A DNA stretch of 51,582 nucleotides. It comes from Levilactobacillus brevis ATCC 14869 = DSM 20054. GTDB taxonomy: Bacteria > Bacillota > Bacilli > Lactobacillales > Lactobacillaceae. Both the position numbers and the translations under genes were made by a program. The DNA lies in the NCBI RefSeq assembly GCF_001433855.1, contig NZ_AZCP01000005.1, positions 95,592-147,173 of the forward strand, in the 5' to 3' direction. The stretch's first letter is position 1, and each line of letters begins with the position of its first letter. The notes under the pieces are model-generated. The model was not told where the DNA came from. It was given only the letters and a program-made list of their open reading frames with translations, and made no database searches. This document shows positions 37,315 through 45,241 of the stretch, piece by piece.

Positions 37315-37333
37315 CATCGGGAGGTTAATAGGG

Positions 37334-38071
37334 ATGGTGGCAAAAATTCAGGTTAGCGACTTGCATAAGTCGTTTGGTCAAAATGAAATTCTAAAAGGAC
37401 TCACATTAGATGTTCAGGAACAAGAAGTGCTCTGTTTAATAGGACCATCTGGGTCAGGAAAGAGCACGTTTTTAAGGTGCTTAAATGGGCTGGAATCAGT
37501 TACGAGTGGGACGGTGATGGTGAACGGTCAGCGGGTTGGTGACCCGCACGTTAACCTGAATCATATCCGTGAAAACATTGGCATGGTTTTCCAGCATTTT
37601 AATTTATTTCCACATCTATCGGTTTTACAAAACGTGACGCTGGGTCCCGTACAACTTAATGGGTTGAGCCGAGCTGATGCTGATGCGCGAGCAAAAAAGT
37701 TGTTGGCGCAAGTGGGCCTCGCTGATAAAGCCACAGCCATGCCCCATGCGCTGTCTGGCGGTCAGCAACAGCGAGTAGCCATTGCCCGCGCTCTAGCAAT
37801 GGAACCAGAGATTATGTTATTTGACGAACCGACATCGGCATTAGATCCAGAAATGGTTGGTGACGTCTTGGCCGTGATGCAGCAATTGGCTGAGTCTGGT
37901 ATGACGATGGTCGTGGTTACTCACGAAATGGGATTTGCTAAAAATGTGGCGGACCGGGTCGCTTTTATGGATGATGGTATCATTCAGGAGTTGGGTACAC
38001 CGACTACGGTATTTGAGCATCCGCAGAATTCGCGAACAAAGGTTTTTTTGAATAAAATCTTGAATGTGTAG
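37334..38071 (+). CDS. Polar amino acid ABC transporter ATP-binding protein (GlnQ-like)
   Basis: 245-residue ABC ATPase: Walker [10 protein letters not shown] at about 37-45, Q-loop [19 protein letters not shown], signature [16 protein letters not shown], Walker [16 protein letters not shown], and [15 protein letters not shown], the typical polar amino-acid subgroup sequence. The frame is open back to 37301, but GGGAGG fits the ATG at 37334, just after the smpB terminator. No permease or binding protein is adjacent, so it probably serves a transporter encoded elsewhere. Confidence 0.9.
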   Translation: MVAKIQVSDLHKSFGQNEILKGLTLDVQEQEVLCLIGPSGSGKSTFLRCLNGLESVTSGTVMVNGQRVGDPHVNLNHIRENIGMVFQHFNLFPHLSVLQNVTLGPVQLNGLSRADADARAKKLLAQVGLADKATAMPHALSGGQQQRVAIARALAMEPEIMLFDEPTSALDPEMVGDVLAVMQQLAESGMTMVVVTHEMGFAKNVADRVAFMDDGIIQELGTPTTVFEHPQNSRTKVFLNKILNV

Positions 38072-38104
38072 TCAACGCATGCTTGTGGCTGCTTCAAGGA
38101 AACT

Positions 38105-38160
38105 AAAAAACAATCGCTATTTTCAGAAAGCCACGAATTCTGAAGATAGCGATTGTTTTT
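38105..38160. terminator. Bidirectional terminator between convergent genes
   Basis: Arms AACAATCGCTAT and ATAGCGATTGTT extend inward through TTCAGAA/TTCTGAA. A T-run follows on the plus strand and an A-run precedes it, giving a T-run on the minus strand, so it can serve both the ABC gene and the LURP-like gene. Confidence 0.9.
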
Positions 38161-38173
38161 ATTAATATCATAA

Positions 38174-38743
38174 TTAGTCAGCTAGTTTTTTTACAGGTTG
38201 TCGCGCCACGCTTGGTGCTACTTCACCTGGAGACAGGGTTCGTGGTGCCCAAGCTTTCAGCGGATTCGGTAGCCGTTGTTGATGCTTGGCCCAACGATCC
38301 AAAATCGTTGCAAGACAGATAACTAAGGCCTCATGGTCTGGATGGTCAACCGTTAAGGCGACAGTGTTACCGGAGGCGGAGACCCGATCAATGGATGCGA
38401 TGAGGTCGCGACCATGATAAATCTTAAAGTGCCCATGGTTAAGGTTCCCCATGATAATCCAGTTTAATCCTCGGACAAACAGGACTTCGCGAATGACACC
38501 AAACGTTTTGCTGACGCGGCCAACGAGTTGGCGATGATAAAGGAGGCGAAACTTGGGGAGCAGGCCAAGGGTTTCTTGTTTGACCTCGGCCTCTAGACTC
38601 CCAGCAATGGTATAAACCGAGACAACGTCGGCCCGCAGTCCCCATTTACCAACCAGTAAGTAGCGTGACTGATTGTGTTGGTCACGAACAACGGATGTCG
38701 CCTTAGCCGATAGGGCAGCCTGATTGAGATAAAGTACACGCAT
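38174..38743 (-). CDS. LURP-one-related / scramblase-like protein
   Basis: About 189 residues. MRVLYLNQAALSAKATSVVRDQ, YLLVGKWGLRADVVSVYTIAGSLEAEVKQ, FRLLYHRQLVGRVSKTFG and HFKIYHGRDLIASIDR follow the strand pattern of tubby-like LURP-one/YxjI proteins. Function in bacteria is unknown. The start at 38743 has AAGGAGG nine bases upstream on the minus strand; the frame reaches back ten codons to 38773 without such a site. The tail (about 160-189) is polar and probably disordered. Confidence 0.72.
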   Translation of the reverse strand: MRVLYLNQAALSAKATSVVRDQHNQSRYLLVGKWGLRADVVSVYTIAGSLEAEVKQETLGLLPKFRLLYHRQLVGRVSKTFGVIREVLFVRGLNWIIMGNLNHGHFKIYHGRDLIASIDRVSASGNTVALTVDHPDHEALVICLATILDRWAKHQQRLPNPLKAWAPRTLSPGEVAPSVARQPVKKLAD

Positions 38744-38839
38744 GGGAATCCTCCTTATCCAGTAAATGAACAACTCACTGTGTTCATTCTACCATGTTTC
38801 ATCGGTTGGCGATGAATAATATCATTTGCGCGGCGGGTA

Positions 38840-38848
38840 TGCTAAAAT
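38840..38848 (+). promoter_or_regulatory. Extended -10 promoter of ung
   Basis: TGCTAAAAT, 19 bases before the start codon, is the same extended -10 sequence as at hprK. Confidence 0.5.
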
Positions 38849-38866
38849 AAAACCGAGGTGTTGGGA

Positions 38867-39586
38867 ATGAAACCGTTTATTCATAATGATTGGTGGCCGG
38901 TATTAGAGCCCGAATTTGAGAAGCCCTATTATCAAGAATTACGGCGCTTCTTGGTGGAGGAGTATCAACATTACCGGATTGATCCAGACATGTATCACAT
39001 TTTTACCGCGTTCGAGTGGACGCCATTTAGCCAGGTAAAAGTGGTTATTTTGGGTCAAGACCCGTATCACAATCCAGGCCAGGCGCATGGGTGCAGTTTC
39101 TCGGTTTTACCGGGAACCGAAATACCACCGTCACTGGTGAACATTTATAAAGAGTTACAAGATGATTTAGGCGTTCAACCGGTGCAACACGGCTATTTGA
39201 AACATTGGGCCGACCAGGGCGTCTTGCTCTTGAACTCAGTGTTGACCGTGCGTGAAGGCATTAAAACCGCTAATACGCATCGGGGACATGGTTGGGAACA
39301 ACTGACGGATTCGGCAATTGAAAAGTTATCAGCTCGGCCGGAACCTGTGATTTTTATTTTGTGGGGGAGTGCAGCGCGGTCAAAAATTAAATTGATCGAT
39401 ACCCAGACAAATATTGTGTTACAGTCACCACATCCTAGTCCCTTATCAGCTTATCGTGGTTTCTTTGGGTCCAAACCGTTTTCTAAAACCAACATCGCAC
39501 TAACGTCATTAGGGGAAACACCCATTGACTGGCAGTTGCCGCAGCAGGTGACCGTCAGTGATGAGTCAACCTCAGACACACATTAA
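38867..39586 (+). CDS. ung: Uracil-DNA glycosylase
   Basis: Family 1 UDG, removing uracil from DNA. The catalytic motif [13 protein letters not shown] places the water-activating Asp at about 65, [13 protein letters not shown] follows, and the minor-groove loop [13 protein letters not shown] carries the catalytic His. 239 residues. ATG at 38867 behind GAGGTG; a GTG at 38858 is in frame but has no ribosome site. Confidence 0.95.
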   Translation: MKPFIHNDWWPVLEPEFEKPYYQELRRFLVEEYQHYRIDPDMYHIFTAFEWTPFSQVKVVILGQDPYHNPGQAHGCSFSVLPGTEIPPSLVNIYKELQDDLGVQPVQHGYLKHWADQGVLLLNSVLTVREGIKTANTHRGHGWEQLTDSAIEKLSARPEPVIFILWGSAARSKIKLIDTQTNIVLQSPHPSPLSAYRGFFGSKPFSKTNIALTSLGETPIDWQLPQQVTVSDESTSDTH

Positions 39587-39642
39587 CTGGGTAACCATAA
39601 GAGAATTGATTCGTGGGATATTTTATTTGGAGGTCGTCATTT

Positions 39643-40617
39643 ATGGAACTTTTTGATAGTCTCAAGCAAAAAATTAATGGTCAAAATAAAACCATCGTCT
39701 TTCCCGAGGGGGAGGATGAACGCGTCTTAGGTGCCGCTAGTCGATTGGTCGCTGATGGGTTGGTCAAAGCAATTGTCTTGGGCAAACAAAGTCAGATTGA
39801 GACCACGGCAACGAACCATGCAATTGATCTGAGCCAGTTAACGATTCTGGACCCAGCCCAGATGCCAAGCGATCAACATCAGGCGATGTTAGATGCGTTG
39901 GTTGAACGTCGTAAGGGTAAGAATACACCGGAACAAGCTGCCGAAATGCTAAAAGATCCGAACTACGTAGGAACTATGATGGTTTATATGGGGCAGGCTG
40001 ACGGTATGGTTTCTGGTGCGGTGCACGCAACTGGTGATACAGTGCGTCCAGCCCTACAAATTATTAAAACTAAAGCTGGCGTTCACCGTATTAGTGGGGC
40101 CTTTATCATGCAAAAGGGTGACGAACGCTACGTATTTGCCGACTGTGCGATTAATATTGAATTGGATGCAGCCGGAATGGCTGAAGTGGCCATTGAAAGT
40201 GCACACACGGCTAAGGTCTTTGATATTGATCCCAAAGTTGCCATGCTGAGCTTCTCCACTAAAGGATCAGCCAAAGGTGATATGGTGACGAAGGTTCAAG
40301 AGGCAACGGCTTTGGCCCATGAATCGGCGCCAGACCTACCATTAGATGGTGAATTACAATTTGATGCGGCCTTTGTTCCCAGTGTCGGGACGCAAAAGGC
40401 GCCTGATTCTAAGGTTGCTGGGCATGCCAATGTCTTCGTCTTTCCTGAATTACAATCTGGAAATATTGGCTACAAGATTGCGCAACGGTTTGGCGGCTTC
40501 GAAGCCATCGGACCAATTTTGCAAGGCTTGAACAAGCCAGTTTCCGACTTATCTCGTGGGTGTAATGAGGAAGATGTGTACAAGGTAGCCATCATTACGG
40601 CGGCACAATCACTATAA
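39643..40617 (+). CDS. pta: Phosphate acetyltransferase
   Basis: Converts acetyl-CoA and phosphate to acetyl phosphate; with acetate kinase it yields ATP, or in heterofermenters it supports the ethanol branch in reverse. Features: MELFDSLKQKINGQNKTIVFPEGEDERVLGAA, GTMMVYMGQADGMVSGAVHATGDTVRPALQII and AMLSFSTKGSAKG. 325 residues. The frame extends back to 39613, but GGAGG fits the ATG at 39643. It lies 56 bases after ung. Confidence 0.95.
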   Translation: MELFDSLKQKINGQNKTIVFPEGEDERVLGAASRLVADGLVKAIVLGKQSQIETTATNHAIDLSQLTILDPAQMPSDQHQAMLDALVERRKGKNTPEQAAEMLKDPNYVGTMMVYMGQADGMVSGAVHATGDTVRPALQIIKTKAGVHRISGAFIMQKGDERYVFADCAINIELDAAGMAEVAIESAHTAKVFDIDPKVAMLSFSTKGSAKGDMVTKVQEATALAHESAPDLPLDGELQFDAAFVPSVGTQKAPDSKVAGHANVFVFPELQSGNIGYKIAQRFGGFEAIGPILQGLNKPVSDLSRGCNEEDVYKVAIITAAQSL

Positions 40618-40630
40618 CGGATAAAAGAGG

Positions 40631-40670
40631 TGCCCGGATTGCGATTTATTAGCGGTCCGGGTATTATTTA
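40631..40670 (+). terminator. Possible terminator after pta
   Basis: TGCCCGGA can pair with TCCGGGTA around a 17-base loop; the tail TTATTTA is not a clean T-run. Confidence 0.5.
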
Positions 40671-40710
40671 TGGGTAATCAGATAGTTAAGAAGAAAAGGA
40701 CGTGACAGGC

Positions 40711-41184
40711 GTGTTTGAAATAACGGTAACAAGTCCGGAAGAAACGATGGCACTCGGACAACAATTAGCAGCTGGGTTACATGCCCAAGATGTTATTTTG
40801 TTAGATGGCGATTTAGGTGCTGGTAAAACGACATTCACTAAGGGATTGGCAGTCGGGCTTGGCATCAAACGGCACGTCAAAAGTCCGACCTTTACCATTA
40901 TTAGAGAATACCAGGGCGGTCGTTTACCGTTGTACCATATGGACGTCTACCGGTTAGAAAATGGTGGTGGAGATGAATTGGGGCTAGATGAATACTTTAA
41001 TGGCGATGGTGTTAATGTTATTGAGTGGTCAAAATTCATTGCGGACGAACTACCGGCCGCTTATTTACGAATCGTTTTCAAACGAGATGATGAAGCGGGA
41101 GAGTCACAACGAACCTTACGCTTTGAGCCAGTCGGTGCGCATTTTGAAAAATTAGTCGCACAATTGGCGGTGGCTCATGAGTGA
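40711..41184 (+). CDS. tsaE: tRNA threonylcarbamoyladenosine ATPase TsaE
   Basis: Small ATPase needed with TsaB and TsaD for t6A modification of tRNA. Walker A GDLGAGKT is at about 33-40, then SPTFTIIREYQG, LYHMDVYRLE and VIEWSKFI, the TsaE (YjeE) signatures. About 157 residues. Two GTG starts are in frame: AAAGGA is one base from 40702 but ten from 40711, so the latter is chosen. It overlaps the next gene by eight bases. Confidence 0.93.
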   Translation: MFEITVTSPEETMALGQQLAAGLHAQDVILLDGDLGAGKTTFTKGLAVGLGIKRHVKSPTFTIIREYQGGRLPLYHMDVYRLENGGGDELGLDEYFNGDGVNVIEWSKFIADELPAAYLRIVFKRDDEAGESQRTLRFEPVGAHFEKLVAQLAVAHE

Positions 41185-41695
41185 AGAAGTCAGCATTCGG
41201 CTACCAGAAGCAACGGAAGCCCAGGCGCTTTTAACCCTGATGGATCAGCTCCAACAGGAGAGTGACACTTTTAGTTTGGCGGATGCCGCTGAACCGCTCA
41301 GCGCCGCCCAAGAAGCAGATCAGCTGGTTCAGATCCAGCAGAGTACCCGCCACTTATTGTTGGTTGCCAGCGTGGGACCGCAGTTGATCGGCGTGTGTTC
41401 GGTTGCGCCAACGCCACAGGGCAATGTGGGCGAATTAGGTGTGGCGGTTGCTAAGGCTTACTGGCATGTAGGGATTGGTACCGCATTGGTTGATGAGGCC
41501 TTGTATTGGTTAGAAACGGCGAGTGACCTGCAAGCAATTGGTTTAGAAGTCCAAACACGTAATGTACCTGCCGTTAAACTTTATCAAAAATTGGGCTTTG
41601 AGCGGACGGCTAACCCGGCCACAACGGTCATTGATGCCAGTGGGCAATCAGTAACCGCTATTGAAATGGTGTATCAACGACATTCAGCAAATTAA
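41177..41695 (+). CDS. GNAT family N-acetyltransferase
   Basis: 172 residues. VSIRLPEATEAQALLTLMDQL starts the fold, GELGVAVAKAYWHVGIGTALVDEAL contains the acetyl-CoA-binding V-x-x-x-x-x-GIGTAL loop, and EVQTRNVPAVKLYQKLGFERT is the usual GNAT ending. Its position after tsaE, overlapping it, resembles tsaE-rimI neighbourhoods, but the sequence is closer to general GNATs, so the substrate is open. Confidence 0.87.
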   Translation: MSEEVSIRLPEATEAQALLTLMDQLQQESDTFSLADAAEPLSAAQEADQLVQIQQSTRHLLLVASVGPQLIGVCSVAPTPQGNVGELGVAVAKAYWHVGIGTALVDEALYWLETASDLQAIGLEVQTRNVPAVKLYQKLGFERTANPATTVIDASGQSVTAIEMVYQRHSAN

Positions 41696-41708
41696 GGTGA
41701 CGACAAAG

Positions 41709-42728
41709 ATGATCTATCAAGCAGCTTCACAGCGGTATGAGCGGATGGTTTACCGTTCTTTGGGAACAAGTGGCATTAAATTATCGGCCATTGGATTAGG
41801 ATTGTGGAATAACTTCGGCAGTGTCGATGCTAATGATCGGCAGGCTGCAATCATTCACCAAGCGTTTGATTTGGGAATTACCTATTTTGATTTGGCGAAT
41901 AACTACGGTCCGGAACCGGGTAGTGCGGAAAGCAATTTTGGACGGATTCTGGCCCGGGACCTGCACACTTATCGTGATGAGTTATTTATTGCCAGTAAGG
42001 CAGGCTACGTGATGTGGCCTGGACCTTATGGTAATTGGGGGTCACGTAAGAGTCTGATTGCCAGCGCTGACCAGAGCTTACGGCGTACAGGCTTGGACTA
42101 CTTTGATGTCTTTTATAGTCATCGACCGGACCCGCAAACCGATCCGGAAGAAACCGCTTTGGCGTTGGATCAATTGGTCCGTTCCGGCAAAACATTATAT
42201 GTGGGATTATCCAATTATAATGGGGAACAAACGCGGCAAATGGCCCAGATTTTTCGGGAGTTACGAACCCCCTATATTATCAATCAACCCCGTTATAATT
42301 TATTAAATCGGCAGATTGAAACGGACTTACTCCCAGAGTTAGCCAACCAGCACCAAGCTGCGGTGAGTTTCAGTTCACTGTGCCAGGGACTATTGACAGA
42401 TAAATACTTACATGGTGTGCCAGCAGACTCGCGGGCCAATAAGGCAACGATTCCGTTCTTACATCCGGCACAAGTTGACCAGACCTTGCAGACGATTCAG
42501 GCGCTCAATCAGGTGGCTCAACGCCGTCATCAGAGTTTGGCGCAGATGGCATTGGCATGGAACTTACGGCAACCAACGATGGCGAGCGTCCTAATTGGGG
42601 CTAGTCGTCCAGAACAGGTTGTCGCTAATGTTCAGGCCTTAGATCATTTGGACTTTACGCCCGCTGAATTAACGGAAATTGATACAATCTTGGATCGACA
42701 AGCACCGATTGACTGGTCCGCAAAATAA
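41709..42728 (+). CDS. Aldo/keto reductase (YghZ-like)
   Basis: About 339 residues, a TIM-barrel NADPH-dependent oxidoreductase. MVYRSLGTSGIKLSAIGLGLWNNFG is the YghZ/L-glyceraldehyde-3-phosphate reductase type N-terminus. Catalytic Asp and Tyr are in TYFDLANNYGP, Lys in FIASKAG and His in YSHRPDP. NADP phosphate contacts are expected near VLIGASRPEQV. The frame is open into the GNAT gene, but AAGGTGA fits the ATG at 41709, 13 bases after its stop. Reaction in vivo not determined. Confidence 0.92.
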   Translation: MIYQAASQRYERMVYRSLGTSGIKLSAIGLGLWNNFGSVDANDRQAAIIHQAFDLGITYFDLANNYGPEPGSAESNFGRILARDLHTYRDELFIASKAGYVMWPGPYGNWGSRKSLIASADQSLRRTGLDYFDVFYSHRPDPQTDPEETALALDQLVRSGKTLYVGLSNYNGEQTRQMAQIFRELRTPYIINQPRYNLLNRQIETDLLPELANQHQAAVSFSSLCQGLLTDKYLHGVPADSRANKATIPFLHPAQVDQTLQTIQALNQVAQRRHQSLAQMALAWNLRQPTMASVLIGASRPEQVVANVQALDHLDFTPAELTEIDTILDRQAPIDWSAK

Positions 42729-42734
42729 TGTGAT

Positions 42735-42781
42735 CAAAAAACTAGTATCGCCAAAAATAAATTGGCAGATACTAGTTTTTT
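42735..42781. terminator. Bidirectional terminator between aldo/keto reductase and exonuclease genes
   Basis: AAAAAACTAGTATC pairs with GATACTAGTTTTTT around GCCAAAAATAAATTGGC, which can itself pair at its ends. Both strands carry a T-run. Confidence 0.9.
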
Positions 42782-42809
42782 AATATATAGCAGGTCGCAC
42801 CAGCTTTGG

Positions 42810-43352
42810 CTAAGCAGTGACTGAAACAAAGGATTTCAGTGGTTGTGTCCCAAAATGCTGGGCTTCATAAAGCAGAATATTCGCACATGCCAGGCTATCA
42901 TCTAGCGCATTGTGGTGATGATGTAAGTCAATGTCAAGTTCGTCACAGACTGTGTCTAGCTTATGGTTTGGAAATTCTGGGAAAAATTTGCGACTCGTTT
43001 TAACGGTGTCTAATGTCAGGTACCGGGCGGGTGGCAGGTTATAGTGTTCCAAGCTACTGCGTAAAACGCCATTGTCAAATGGGGCATTGTGCGCAATCAC
43101 TAGGCGATCCCGCTGAAAGAATGGGGCAACGTGCTGCCAAACTTCTGGGAAGGTAGGGGCGTTGGCAACGTCTCGTTCATGAATCCCGTGGATTTGAACA
43201 TTCCGCCAAAAGAAGTCGGTATCCGGCTTAATTAATGAGTAAAACTCGTCGACGACTTGGTCATTACGGACAATAGTGAGGGCAAGCGAGCAGGCACTGT
43301 AGCGTTTGCCACTTGCCGTTTCAAAGTCCATTGCAACAAAATTCACGGTCAT
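42810..43352 (-). CDS. 3'-5' exonuclease (DnaQ/PolC-epsilon type)
   Basis: 180-residue DEDDh exonuclease: Exo I FVAMDFETASG (about 5-15), Exo II VIAHNAPFDNGVLRS, and Exo III with HHHNALDDSLACANILL near the C-terminus. FYSLIKPDTDFFWRNVQIHGI is typical of stand-alone DnaQ-like proteins of lactobacilli. It lacks polymerase domains, so it may proofread or trim DNA/RNA in trans. Twenty bases after the exoA stop on the minus strand, probably in one transcript. Confidence 0.92.
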   Translation of the reverse strand: MTVNFVAMDFETASGKRYSACSLALTIVRNDQVVDEFYSLIKPDTDFFWRNVQIHGIHERDVANAPTFPEVWQHVAPFFQRDRLVIAHNAPFDNGVLRSSLEHYNLPPARYLTLDTVKTSRKFFPEFPNHKLDTVCDELDIDLHHHHNALDDSLACANILLYEAQHFGTQPLKSFVSVTA

Positions 43353-43371
43353 CTTTCCTTTCGATTATCAA

Positions 43372-44136
43372 TTAAACAGTGAGATCAGTCACGTCCAACT
43401 CCACTGGACAATGATCAGAACCCATAATTTGGTCTAGAATTTTAGCGTCTTGCAGATGATTTTGCAAGCGCTGACTGGTGATAAAGTAATCAATTCGCCA
43501 ACCAGCATTGTTATCGCGAGCATGGAATCGGTAGCTCCACCAAGAATAACGTTCGGTCACATCTGGGTTAAAGTAACGAAATGTATCCGTATAGCCGGCC
43601 GCTAGTAGCGCGGTCATTTTCGCTCGTTCTTCATCGGTAAAACCGGCATTATGATGATTGGTTTTGGGGTTCTTCAAATCGATTTCGGTATGGGCAACAT
43701 TGAGGTCGCCACAAAAAATCACTGGTTTTTTGGCATCTAGCTTTTGAATGAAGGTCAAGAAGGCGTGTTCCCAACCTAGACGAAAGTCAAGCCGTTTAAG
43801 GCCGCTCCCCGAGTTGGGAGTGTAACAGGTTAGGACATAAAAGTCGGGATACTCTAACGTAATCGCTCGTCCCTCGTGGTCAAATTCAGGCGCATCGATG
43901 CCGTAGATGACATTCAGGGGTTGATGTTTGGTAAAGAGTGCCGTTCCGGAGTATCCTTTGCGTTCGGCATAATTCCAATACTGATAATAGCCTGGCAGAT
44001 CGAGTTCAATTTGTCCGGCCTGCAACTTAGTTTCTTGAATGCCGAAGAAATCAGCATCAAGCTCCTGAAAGGTCTCGACAAACCCTTTTTTGACAATTGC
44101 CCGTAAGCCATTCACGTTCCAAGAAATAAATTTCAT
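43372..44136 (-). CDS. exoA: Exodeoxyribonuclease III (AP endonuclease ExoA)
   Basis: Base-excision repair enzyme that cleaves 5' of abasic sites. 254 residues: KFISWNVNGLRA, the metal-site glutamate in FGIQETKLQ, VLTCYTPNSGSGLKRLDFR, FCGDLNVAHTEIDLKNPK, the WRIDYFITSQ segment, and the catalytic SDHCPVELDV at the end. Precedes the DnaQ-like exonuclease. Confidence 0.96.
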   Translation of the reverse strand: MKFISWNVNGLRAIVKKGFVETFQELDADFFGIQETKLQAGQIELDLPGYYQYWNYAERKGYSGTALFTKHQPLNVIYGIDAPEFDHEGRAITLEYPDFYVLTCYTPNSGSGLKRLDFRLGWEHAFLTFIQKLDAKKPVIFCGDLNVAHTEIDLKNPKTNHHNAGFTDEERAKMTALLAAGYTDTFRYFNPDVTERYSWWSYRFHARDNNAGWRIDYFITSQRLQNHLQDAKILDQIMGSDHCPVELDVTDLTV

Positions 44137-44158
44137 GTGGCACCTCCAACTACTTGTT

Positions 44159-44167
44159 AGTATACCA
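44159..44167 (-). promoter_or_regulatory. Extended -10 promoter of exoA
   Basis: On the minus strand TGGTATACT lies 23 bases before the exoA start; no clear -35 is seen. Confidence 0.6.
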
Positions 44168-44223
44168 GAAAAGTTAGATTTTACTGTAATTGAAGCGTTG
44201 ATTACCGAACAGGGGGTGTTTCA

Positions 44224-44232
44224 TGGTAAAAT
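44224..44232 (+). promoter_or_regulatory. Extended -10 promoter of murB
   Basis: TGGTAAAAT lies about 80 bases before the murB start. TTGATT at 44198 is too far upstream (23 bp) for a normal -35. Confidence 0.5.
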
Positions 44233-44310
44233 AGGACTATTAATGTTCAAAAAGTTTGATCGGTAATTAACCAAACGATACTTAAATCTTTGCGGAACGA
44301 GGGAAAATTC

Positions 44311-45225
44311 ATGATGATGGCAGATATAGCGACGGCATTTCCAGCAATTAAGATTTTGCGTGATGAGCCTTTAGCGCATTACACCCACACGAAGACTGGG
44401 GGTCCCGCCGACTACTTGGCCTTTCCAACAAATGTCCAGGAGACCAAGTCACTGTTAGCATATGCCAATCAGATTAGCTTACCCGTCACAGTAGTTGGGA
44501 ACGCTAGTAACCTGATTGTGCGAGATGGTGGTATTCGTGGCTTAGTGATGATTCTGACACAGATGGCGGCCATTACAACAGCCGGTAATACGGTCACCGC
44601 TGAGGCGGGAGCGGCATTGATTACGACGACGCAAGTGGCCCAAGCACATGCATTAAGTGGCTTGGAATTTGCCGCCGGCATCCCTGGTAGTGTTGGGGGG
44701 GCAATCTTTATGAACGCTGGGGCTTATGGTGGTGAGATTAGCACCGTGGCAGTTGCCGCTGAGGTCTTGACGCCAGAAGGCGAGATTCGGACCTTAAATC
44801 AAACAGAACTTGATTTTGGCTATCGGCATAGTTCGATTCAGGATTATCATGATATCGTCTTGACAGCAACGTTTGCGCTGACTCCTGGGGATGGTGCCGC
44901 AATTCAAGCCCAAATGGATGACTTGAATGCACGGCGGGCTGCTAAACAACCGCTAGAACTACCATCCTGTGGGAGCGTCTTTAAGCGTCCAGTTGGACAT
45001 TATACGGGTCAGTTGATTCAAGAAGCTGGGTTGCAAGGTTTGAAATGGGGTGGCGCCCAAGTGTCGACCAAACATGCTGGGTTTATTGTGAACATTGACC
45101 ATGCAACTGCAACGGATTATCTGGAACTAATTCACCATATCCAAGCCGTTATTTTAGAAAAAGATGGAGTGACCTTAGAAACTGAGGTCCGTATTATTGG
45201 TGAAGAACCAACGACTCAAAAATAA
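44311..45225 (+). CDS. murB: UDP-N-acetylenolpyruvoylglucosamine reductase
   Basis: FAD enzyme making UDP-MurNAc for peptidoglycan. About 305 residues: [32 protein letters not shown], the FAD-binding [26 protein letters not shown], the catalytic serine in [11 protein letters not shown] and [20 protein letters not shown] at 44311 is the first of three in tandem and lies six bases after GAGGGA; an in-frame TTG at 44290 has no ribosome site. Sixteen bases before the antiporter gene. Confidence 0.95.
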   Translation: MMMADIATAFPAIKILRDEPLAHYTHTKTGGPADYLAFPTNVQETKSLLAYANQISLPVTVVGNASNLIVRDGGIRGLVMILTQMAAITTAGNTVTAEAGAALITTTQVAQAHALSGLEFAAGIPGSVGGAIFMNAGAYGGEISTVAVAAEVLTPEGEIRTLNQTELDFGYRHSSIQDYHDIVLTATFALTPGDGAAIQAQMDDLNARRAAKQPLELPSCGSVFKRPVGHYTGQLIQEAGLQGLKWGGAQVSTKHAGFIVNIDHATATDYLELIHHIQAVILEKDGVTLETEVRIIGEEPTTQK

Positions 45226-45241
45226 AAAGGAGTGACCTTAT

